Source: Segetibacter sp.
GTDB lineage: Bacteria > Bacteroidota > Bacteroidia > Chitinophagales > Chitinophagaceae
Reading direction: 5' to 3'
Assembly (NCBI GenBank): GCA_030146445.1
Contig: JASLBT010000178.1
Span: 1 to 12,089, forward strand
Length of the DNA stretch: 12,089 nucleotides
The notes beneath the pieces were generated by a model, which saw nothing but the letters and a program-made list of their open reading frames with translations, was not told the origin of the DNA and did not search any database. Shown piece after piece: positions 1-5,476 of this stretch. Made by a program: the position numbers and the translations under genes. Position 1 is the stretch's first letter. The number at the start of each line of letters is the position of its first letter.

Positions 1-283
1 TGTATGCTATGCCTGTAGGATGATTTATAACATCAGTGCCGTTTATGGTAAGTTTTAATTCATGACCACGGTAAACGATACTATCCTGCTGCAACTCATA
101 TTCCCTTATCACACCTACTTCCCTATCGCCATACACGAAAAGGCGTCCACCTTGATATGAGACCCCCTGCCCAGCTCCCAAAGAATCGACGTTGTAAGCA
201 CGGCTGATTTCCATTTTTAAATCTGTTGAAAAAGCAAGGCAGATGAGAACAGCCACAAAACATAGCAGAACAGGAATCTTCAT
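1..283 (-). CDS. Secreted protein of unknown function, N-terminal part (runs off the window)
   Basis: Reading the minus strand from the ATG at 283 gives 94 open codons up to the window edge, so only the N-terminus is visible. The first 19 or so residues (MKIPVLLCFVAVLICLAFS) form a Sec-type signal peptide; no good lipobox precedes the cysteine at residue 16. The following part contains GQGVSYQGGRLFVYGDRE and ends with HPTGIAY, short beta-strand/turn segments of the sort found in beta-propeller or lactonase-like secreted proteins, but I do not recognise a specific family. It is transcribed away from the copper cluster and is probably unrelated to it. The open frame and signal peptide are seen; the beta-propeller idea is inference. 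Confidence 0.72.
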   Translation of the reverse strand, partial: MKIPVLLCFVAVLICLAFSTDLKMEISRAYNVDSLGAGQGVSYQGGRLFVYGDREVGVIREYELQQDSIVYRGHELKLTINGTDVINHPTGIAY

Positions 284-1052
284 TTTGTTTATATAAGGTT
301 TAGCGTCAACAGGCACTCATGTATCTATTTGTAAGTCTTAACGAACGGATTAACGCTACCGCAATCGCACATAAACGCTTTGATAAATCTATTTGCGACG
401 CATGTTGCCATCCTATCGGTTTTACCACCTAAATCGATTGTGCAGGGATCAGGAAAATGTTGGATAAAAGATGTGAATATCAAGAAACGTCATAATGGGT
501 AGAACCAGTTTTCAAGGTTTTTCTGATTTGATGGCAAATGTTACAACTCTGAATTACCTTATTGTCAAGACCGTGTTAACACATTATTATGCCTGAAGTA
601 CCGGCTGTTATCGTACATCGACCAGCGACAACAAACTTGCAGCACATATTATTATATAATCGATGGGCGTACATGGCAATAAAGATGTTCAACCGGAACT
701 GAAAAAGACGGCATCACTTTTCTCCCTGCAACCATAAGTACCAGTGCTATTTTGGGAAACGCAGACCTGTGGAAGCGGAAAGCCTGAACCTTTTTTGAAC
801 AACGGGCCCAGGAAGATTACCATGCTTAAGCAAACCATATTGGCGCTCAGCAAAACGTTGCCGTGCAAGCGATCCGTCCGGATGAACGTTGAACGGTGCG
901 ACTACAATGTTGTTAGCGGAACAAGGTTGGTCCTGAAAAATTCCGCTTTATCAATCGCGAAAAAAGGTCGATTTGTAACTACGCTGCCATACATATTTCA
1001 TTGTGGCGATATTCAATAGTGAACACGGGATGGATCTTAAAATGTCATAAAG

Positions 1053-1072
1053 GTTACCCGTAATTGTGTAAC
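1053..1072. promoter_or_regulatory. Inverted repeat GTTAC-N10-GTAAC upstream of the Cu ATPase
   Basis: GTTAC (1053-1057) and GTAAC (1068-1072) form a perfect 5-bp dyad about 20 bases upstream of the likely -7 element of the ATPase gene, a position where a regulator could act. A similar dyad with 8-base spacing lies before the response regulator gene (10865-10882). Operator function is inference from position and symmetry only. Confidence 0.25.
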
Positions 1073-1093
1073 GCCGCCGGCTAAGCACTGCTG

Positions 1094-1101
1094 TAGCTTT
1101 G
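1094..1101 (+). promoter_or_regulatory. Probable -7 promoter element (TAnnTTTG) of the Cu ATPase gene
   Basis: TAGCTTTG matches the Bacteroidota primary-sigma -7 consensus TAnnTTTG exactly. Transcription would start near 1106, leaving a leader of about 15 bases before the ATG at 1121. No clear TTTG-type -33 element is found at the usual distance, which suggests a promoter that could depend on an activator. Confidence 0.45.
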
Positions 1102-1120
1102 TGTTATCAAAAAACTTTGT

Positions 1121-3538
1121 ATGGCAACTGAAAGCAACAGCTCTATTTACATTCCCCTGGAAGGGGTAGAAAGCGAACACTGTGCACTCATAGTAGATAA
1201 AGAATTAGGTAAAGTTGATGGAATTACAGCCCACCAGGTAGAACTGAATAACCATCGCGCTGTTATCCGTACCAACCATGCGGTAGATGTTTTACCGAGG
1301 GCGGTAAAAGCAATCAGGGAGGTAGGCTACGAGGTGGATACTGTAAAGAAAAACTTTCCTGTGCTGAGTATGACCTGCGCATCTTGCGCCAGTAGCGCAC
1401 AAACGATCCTGGAGAGTCAACCTGGCGTAGTAGCCGTGGCGGTTAACTACGCAAATGCCACAGCCCTGGTAGAATACGTCCCTACAACTACTGATCCCTA
1501 TAAGCTTAAAGAAGCGCTTCAGTCAATCGGATACGATCTTATGATCGATGAAAGTGAAGAAGCCAAAGATCAGTTGGAAGACTTGCAACGCGTGAAGTCT
1601 GAAAGGCTAAAACGTAAAACAGTAGCGTCGGTGATATTGTCACTACCAATCGTGATCATTGGAATGTTTATGATGCATCTACCCTATGCTAATTACATTA
1701 TGTGGGTTTTGTGTACTCCCGTGATATTCCTCGGCAGGCAATTTTTTGCAACTGCATGGAAGCAGGCTAAACACCGCACGGCAAACATGGATACGCTTGT
1801 TGCGGTGAGTACGGGAGTAGGGTATTTGTTCAGCGTGTTTAACACCGTATTTCCTCAATATTGGTTGAGCAAGGGTCTGCATGCCCATGTTTATTTCGAA
1901 GCAGTTGCAGTTGTAATAGCATTCATCCTTCTCGGCAAATTGCTGGAGGAAAGAGCTAAAGGAAATACATCGTCTGCAATCAAAAGACTCATGGGATTGC
2001 AGCCCAATACGGTTACCGTTGTACATACGGGCGGGCACCAGATGGAAGTTGCCATAGCTACTGTTAAGGTGGGCGACACCTTACTTGTAAAGCCCGGAGA
2101 AAAGATTGCCGTAGATGGAAGCATCACCTCGGGCAGCTCCTTTGTGGACGAAAGTACGATCAGTGGAGAGCCGGTACCTGTAGAAAAGATAGAGGGCGAT
2201 AAAGTTTACGCCGGTACCATAAACCAAAAAGGAAGTTTCCAGTTCCGGGCAGATAAAGTTGGTGGTGATACCATGCTTTCACACATCATAAAGAAAGTTC
2301 AGGAGGCGCAGGGAAGTAAAGCACCGGTGCAAAAGATGGTTGATAAAGTTGCGGCGGTTTTCGTTCCGATCGTAATAGTGTTAGCGATAATTAGTCTCAT
2401 TGCCTGGATCACATTGGGGGGAGAAAATGGTCTTACTCACGGTGTATTAGCCATGGTTACCGTTCTGGTGATTGCTTGTCCGTGTGCTTTAGGCCTGGCT
2501 ACACCTACGGCGATAATGGCCGGCATTGGCAAAGGAGCAGAAAATGGTATACTCATTAAAGATGCAGAGAGCCTTGAATTGGCGAGAAAAGTAAGTGCTA
2601 TTGTTCTGGATAAAACAGGAACGATAACCGAAGGCAAACCGGTGGTTACCGATGTTGCCTGGCTTAATGACGACGACGGCAAGCTGAATATATTAGCGTC
2701 GTTGGAAAGGCAATCGGAACACCCCTTAGCAGAGGCCGTGCTGGCATATTCCGGCCAGTTGGATTACCTGCCGGTACAACAGTTTACAAGTATTACGGGT
2801 TCTGGTGCAAAGGCCCGGATCGAAGGCAAAACCTACTTCGTCGGTAACCCGACTCTGCTGGCAGCAAATGACATCTCGGTTGGCGCCGAAATGGCAAATG
2901 CTGCCGACAAATGGCTTGCGGAAGCCAAAACAGTGATCTACTTCGCAGATGAGCAGCAGGTTTTAGCAGTGATGGCAATTGCAGACAAGCTAAAGCCCAC
3001 ATCCAGGGAAGCGGTGAAACAAATACAGGATCTTGGTATTGATGTTTATATGCTTACCGGCGATAATCGTTCTACCGCAATGGCAATTGCCGGACAGGTA
3101 GGTATTACAGAGGTGAGCGCCGGGGTACTACCTGGCGATAAGGCAGAATTTATTAAAACCTTACAGGGCCGGGGCAAAGTGGTAGCAATGGTGGGCGATG
3201 GGATAAACGATAGCACTGCACTGGCGCAGGCAGATGTGAGCATTGCGATGGGTAAAGGAAGCGACATAGCTATGGATGTCGCGAAAATGACGATAATTTC
3301 TTCCGACCTGCTTAAAATTCCTGCTGCAATTAAGCTGTCCCGGTACACAGTAACAGCAATACGGCAAAATCTGTTTTGGGCTTTTGTGTATAATATCATC
3401 GGTATCCCTGTTGCCGCCGGCATTTTATACCCGATTAACGGCTTTCTTTTGAACCCGATGATTGCGGGGGCGGCAATGGCACTTAGTTCCGTTTCCGTGG
3501 TAACGAACAGCCTCAGACTGAGGTCGAAGAAACTGTAA
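1121..3538 (+). CDS. copA: Cu(I)-exporting CPx-type P1B-ATPase (CopA)
   Basis: Inner-membrane pump that uses ATP to move Cu(I) from cytoplasm to periplasm. At 805 aa it is full length for the P1B-1 family. Order: a degenerate HMA domain (about 9-75), a normal HMA domain (about 80-143) with MTCASC at 84-89, paired N-terminal membrane helices (about 166-275), actuator domain with SGE at 348-350, helix with the copper site CPC at 453-455, phosphorylation loop DKTGT at 497-501 (acceptor D497), nucleotide-binding HP at 534-535, hinge TGDN at 646-649, GDGIND at 692-697, then two C-terminal helices with the family's YN (757-758) and MALSS (786-790) copper-site signatures. The first HMA reads GVESEHC where GMxCxxC is expected: Ser18 replaces the first cysteine and only Cys21 remains. 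The A-rich leader without Shine-Dalgarno is normal for Bacteroidota. The CopZ-like gene follows closely. Family assignment is near certain; Cu(I) rather than Ag(I) is inferred from motifs and neighbours. Confidence 0.97.
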   Translation: MATESNSSIYIPLEGVESEHCALIVDKELGKVDGITAHQVELNNHRAVIRTNHAVDVLPRAVKAIREVGYEVDTVKKNFPVLSMTCASCASSAQTILESQPGVVAVAVNYANATALVEYVPTTTDPYKLKEALQSIGYDLMIDESEEAKDQLEDLQRVKSERLKRKTVASVILSLPIVIIGMFMMHLPYANYIMWVLCTPVIFLGRQFFATAWKQAKHRTANMDTLVAVSTGVGYLFSVFNTVFPQYWLSKGLHAHVYFEAVAVVIAFILLGKLLEERAKGNTSSAIKRLMGLQPNTVTVVHTGGHQMEVAIATVKVGDTLLVKPGEKIAVDGSITSGSSFVDESTISGEPVPVEKIEGDKVYAGTINQKGSFQFRADKVGGDTMLSHIIKKVQEAQGSKAPVQKMVDKVAAVFVPIVIVLAIISLIAWITLGGENGLTHGVLAMVTVLVIACPCALGLATPTAIMAGIGKGAENGILIKDAESLELARKVSAIVLDKTGTITEGKPVVTDVAWLNDDDGKLNILASLERQSEHPLAEAVLAYSGQLDYLPVQQFTSITGSGAKARIEGKTYFVGNPTLLAANDISVGAEMANAADKWLAEAKTVIYFADEQQVLAVMAIADKLKPTSREAVKQIQDLGIDVYMLTGDNRSTAMAIAGQVGITEVSAGVLPGDKAEFIKTLQGRGKVVAMVGDGINDSTALAQADVSIAMGKGSDIAMDVAKMTIISSDLLKIPAAIKLSRYTVTAIRQNLFWAFVYNIIGIPVAAGILYPINGFLLNPMIAGAAMALSSVSVVTNSLRLRSKKL

Positions 3539-3597
3539 TCAGAAAATCTCGTAAAACATACCGGGAATTCTATAACAAACCCGGCGAACACTATAGT

Positions 3598-3605
3598 TAA
3601 ATTTG
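3598..3605 (+). promoter_or_regulatory. Probable -7 element (TAnnTTTG) before the CopZ-like gene
   Basis: TAAATTTG fits the Bacteroidota -7 consensus and lies 21 bases before the ATG at 3627. A weak dyad, CCGGG (3561-3565) and CCCGG (3580-3584), lies just upstream and could be a small operator or the end of the ATPase message. Together they suggest that the chaperone can be transcribed separately from the ATPase. No good -33 element is visible. Confidence 0.4.
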
Positions 3606-3626
3606 TAAATAATAAACAACACAGTT

Positions 3627-3839
3627 ATGAAAACAATAGAATTGAAAACCAACATTATGTGTGGGATGTGTATAGAAAAAGTCACCCCAACATTGAATGA
3701 AACCGTCGGTGCAGAAAACTGGAAGGTTGACACGCTGAACCCTAAAAAGGTGCTTACTGTAACCACCGAAGAACTTAGCGAAGAAGACGTTATTAGGGCT
3801 GTACAGAACGCAGGCTATAAAGCAGAAAAGCTGGTCTAG
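3627..3839 (+). CDS. Small HMA-domain copper chaperone (CopZ-like)
   Basis: A 70-aa cytoplasmic protein that is a single heavy-metal-associated (ferredoxin-like) domain. The metal site is MCGMC with Cys12 and Cys15, and the conserved end of the fold is the AVQNAGYKAEKL segment near residues 57-69. Its likely role is to bind Cu(I) and hand it to the HMA domain of the ATPase encoded 88 bases upstream, or to buffer cytosolic copper. There is no signal peptide or membrane segment. A methionine between the two cysteines departs from the commoner CxxC fillers of CopZ but is a form I associate with Bacteroidota. Domain assignment is secure; the ATPase as partner is inferred from gene order. Confidence 0.9.
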   Translation: MKTIELKTNIMCGMCIEKVTPTLNETVGAENWKVDTLNPKKVLTVTTEELSEEDVIRAVQNAGYKAEKLV

Positions 3840-3848
3840 TTAACATGT

Positions 3849-3887
3849 TGAAGTGGGGCAGGATATTTGCCTCACCTCGACTTCAAG
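3849..3887 (+). terminator. Strong hairpin after the CopZ-like gene, possible terminator
   Basis: The inner stem pairs GTGGGGCA (3854-3861) with TGCCTCAC (3869-3876), eight pairs including one G-U, across a 7-base loop. It is extended by TTGAAG (3849-3854) facing CTTCAA (3882-3887) across a bulge. It starts 10 bases after the stop codon. The only T-rich tract (CTTTCCTTTTT, 3896-3906) lies some 10-20 bases further on, so this may be an imperfect terminator or an RNA-stabilising hairpin. Confidence 0.45.
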
Positions 3888-3977
3888 ATCGCTAAGCTTT
3901 CCTTTTTAAACCAGGAAGAACCAGGTCTTGTAATTTCTTCATAACGGAATTTAAATTAACCTCAAACACACAATAAA

Positions 3978-4523
3978 GTGAAAAAAATCTTTTTGTTATC
4001 AACATTGACTTGCTACACGTTCATTTCAGCTGTGGCACAACATCACCATAGCAATCACAAAAAAACGACCGGGAATTCCGGTACGGAGGTAACCGCCAGG
4101 TCAACAGCAATCGATGAAAGCAGCCGGCAGCAGCTCTCGAAACTACTATCGTCATATTACAACATTAAAAATGCCCTTGTGTCCGGCGATGCTACCTCGG
4201 GGGCGTCAAATGCCGCCTTGTTTTTAAGAACAGCCAATACAATAGATTTCAAGGTAATCTCCGAAGGCAACATTCACATCCTTTCTAAAGATGCAGGTAA
4301 AATTTCCAATACAAAAGACCTGCAAAAACAACGGGAATACTTTGCAAACTTTTCGTCGAACATGGTTACCCTTTCAAAGGTACTGAAGACAGTAGATGAA
4401 CCTATTCACGTTCAATACTGCCCGATGAAAAAAGCTTCCTGGCTTAGTAATGAAAAGCAAATCAGAAATCCTTACTATGGAAGCAGTATGCTTACTTGTG
4501 GAGAAGTGACTGAAACACTTTAG
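3978..4523 (+). CDS. Secreted DUF3347-family copper-associated protein
   Basis: A 181-aa exported protein. The start is GTG at 3978: it is followed at once by a signal peptide (KKIFLLSTLTCYTFISAVA, cleavage after residue 20) and there is no in-frame ATG upstream. The mature N-terminus is His-rich (QHHHSNHKK). Residues about 48-181 match DUF3347: the YYNIKNALVSGDA helix (60-72), the KQREYFANFSSNM segment (117-129), the VQYCPM motif with Cys148 and Met150, then WLSNEKQIRNPYYG and MLTCGEV with Cys174. This domain occurs alone or at the C-terminus of CusB-type adaptors and is linked to copper handling; its biochemical role is not established. The likely job here is periplasmic copper binding through His, Cys and Met residues. 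A hairpin group follows the stop codon. Confidence 0.88.
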   Translation: MKKIFLLSTLTCYTFISAVAQHHHSNHKKTTGNSGTEVTARSTAIDESSRQQLSKLLSSYYNIKNALVSGDATSGASNAALFLRTANTIDFKVISEGNIHILSKDAGKISNTKDLQKQREYFANFSSNMVTLSKVLKTVDEPIHVQYCPMKKASWLSNEKQIRNPYYGSSMLTCGEVTETL

Positions 4524-4531
4524 CGATAATG

Positions 4532-4543
4532 GCGCTTAAGCGC
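4532..4543. repeat. Perfect 12-bp palindrome GCGCTTAAGCGC
   Basis: The self-complementary 12-mer lies 8 bases after the DUF3347 stop codon. It has no loop, so as RNA it would fold poorly; as DNA it could be a binding site for a dimeric protein. It is the first of three symmetric elements within 90 bases. Function unknown. Confidence 0.3.
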
Positions 4544-4558
4544 AACTAACTTGTTGGG

Positions 4559-4587
4559 AAAACTGTTGTTGACTTACCAACAGTTTT
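4559..4587 (+). terminator. Rho-independent-type terminator after the DUF3347 gene
   Basis: AAAACTGTTG (4559-4568) pairs perfectly with CAACAGTTTT (4578-4587) over a 9-base loop, a 10-bp stem whose 3' arm ends in four Ts. The flanking GGG (4556-4558) could pair with the CCC at 4590-4592. The A-arm/T-arm form would work on both strands. It marks a likely transcript end between the first and second halves of the copper cluster. Confidence 0.6.
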
Positions 4588-4600
4588 AACCCGGCGAGTA

Positions 4601-4619
4601 TGCTGTTGCAAAAACAGCA
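4601..4619. repeat. Second hairpin TGCTGTT/AACAGCA
   Basis: TGCTGTT (4601-4607) pairs with AACAGCA (4613-4619) over a 5-base loop, only 13 bases after the preceding terminator stem and sharing the CTGTTG/CAACAG core with it. On the plus strand it is followed by a C-run rather than Ts, so it does not look like a second terminator in that direction. Confidence 0.4.
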
Positions 4620-4915
4620 ACCCCCGGGAGGGCAGAGAGTTACTGATGCGACGACAGTTTTTGAGCGGTAAACTCCCTCAACGTCAGCAGTACGAATTTG
4701 AACTGCTAACAATTTTACACCTATCACAGCAGAAACCAGGCAGCCGAATTAAAGTTTAAAACAGCAGCAAACATGGCTTCAAGGCGTACTGCATGATGCG
4801 GGTATTTTTCGAACAGAGATTACCCCTGGGTGTCTGTGAGTGGACACCAGAAAAAGGGGGAGGTTTTCGAAGACCGATAGAACAAACCGGAAGGAATTCA
4901 AAATAGTAAAAGACC
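4620..4915. other. Gene-free leader region before the two-HMBD gene
   Basis: About 300 bases with no convincing gene. A 36-codon open frame (4796-4906) has no recognisable feature. One dyad is visible near the downstream gene: GGTGTC (4829-4834) with GACACC (4843-4848) over 8 bases, extendable by CT/AG with a bulged G, followed by AAAAAGGGGG. No TAnnTTTG element is found, so the promoter for the second half of the copper cluster is not identified. Confidence 0.45.
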
Positions 4916-5446
4916 ATGAAGAAAATATTTGTCGTTCTGTTGCAGCTGATCTTGTTTTCAGGGCTGGCATCAGCACAAACAACTAAAGTGATCTTCACTT
5001 GCCCGATGCATCCGGAAGTGAAGATGGCAAAGCCGGGCGATTGCCCTAAGTGCGGGATGACGTTAGAGAAAAAAAAGGTGAAGGTCAATGCACCAAAGAC
5101 AGCTCCGGCTAAAAAAGGTGCATCAAAGAGCACCTTGATGAAGAAACCCGCCAGCAAAGAGGAAATTACGGAATTGGTGAAAGAAATGAAAGGCGTCGTG
5201 AAGGAGATGAAAACCACCGCGGCAGAAATGAAAGGGTTAGTCCAGGAGATGAGGGGTAGCACCAATGTGAACGAAAAAGATCACCGGGAGGAACACCAAA
5301 TTCACCAAATGACCAGGGACAATCCTGATACCGGCAAAACAGTCACAAAGGTTGCATATACCTGCCCGATGCACCCCGAAGTTCAGTCAGACCAACCGGG
5401 TAAATGTCCCAGCTGCGGTATGACATTAATCAGACCAACCGGGTAA
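4916..5446 (+). CDS. Secreted protein with two heavy-metal-binding (HMBD) domains; 3' end created by a frameshift
   Basis: 176 aa. Residues 1-20 are a signal peptide (cleavage ASA/Q). HMBD 1 spans 27-50 (Cys29, Met31, His32; Cys43, Cys46, Met48) and HMBD 2 spans 148-172 (Cys150, Met152, His153; Cys164, Cys167, Met169), both of the CPMHPEV...CPxCGMTL form. Between them are a basic Lys/Ala/Pro linker (about 51-80) and four consecutive heptads (87-114), each with a Glu-Met-Lys/Arg core, predicted to be an amphipathic helix. A second His-rich stretch (DHREEHQIH) follows. The protein ends RPTG-stop immediately after HMBD 2, and that stop lies inside the second copy of a 43-bp tandem repeat. Without one copy the frame runs into the multicopper oxidase. 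So this is probably the amino-terminal part of a larger protein, though it could still fold as a secreted copper binder. Confidence 0.85.
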   Translation: MKKIFVVLLQLILFSGLASAQTTKVIFTCPMHPEVKMAKPGDCPKCGMTLEKKKVKVNAPKTAPAKKGASKSTLMKKPASKEEITELVKEMKGVVKEMKTTAAEMKGLVQEMRGSTNVNEKDHREEHQIHQMTRDNPDTGKTVTKVAYTCPMHPEVQSDQPGKCPSCGMTLIRPTG

Positions 5447-5476
5447 ATGTCCCAGCTGCGGTATGACATTAATCAG
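5387..5476 (+). repeat. Perfect 43-bp tandem direct duplication
   Basis: Bases 5387-5433 are identical to 5430-5476 (47 matching bases at an offset of 43). The unit begins CAGACCAACCGGG and ends GACATTAAT, and encodes the second half of an HMBD (QPGKCPSCGMTLI). Since 43 leaves remainder 1 on division by 3, the duplication shifts the frame by +1: the upstream ORF stops at TAA 5444-5446 in copy two, while the downstream ORF uses the same ATG-containing segment in the new frame. The absolute identity of the copies suggests a very recent event or a sequence-assembly artefact. Confidence 0.97.

Larger units (their letters stand above)
284..1120. other. Gene-poor stretch between the divergent genes
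   Basis: About 840 bases separate the minus-strand secreted gene from the copper ATPase, far more than two divergent promoters need. I see no convincing gene. One open frame (744-1019, 91 codons) has a composition unlike the neighbouring proteins and no recognisable domain. Translation of 700-900 in other frames gives fragments interrupted by stops, so the area may hold an eroded gene, but I cannot identify it. The last 70 bases contain the likely ATPase control region, listed separately. Confidence 0.5.

Noticed and set aside
744..1019. 91-codon plus-strand ORF upstream of the copper ATPase
   Set aside because: No recognisable domain, an odd composition with many Arg/Lys/Cys, and no promoter or conserved start context. 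Neighbouring frames give equally plausible-looking fragments broken by stops. Treated as unidentified, possibly eroded, sequence.
3046..3591. Minus-strand 181-codon ORF opposite the ATPase 3' end
   Set aside because: It is a shadow of the well-supported ATPase frame; its hydrophobic look comes from the antisense of transmembrane codons.
4532..4543. 12-bp palindrome as an attachment or insertion site of a mobile element
   Set aside because: No integrase or transposase and no flanking target duplication were found in the window.
4536..4727. Minus-strand 63-codon ORF over the hairpin group
   Set aside because: It is built from the inverted-repeat sequence (CTGTTG/CAACAG arms), has no domain, and antisense hairpins explain it better.
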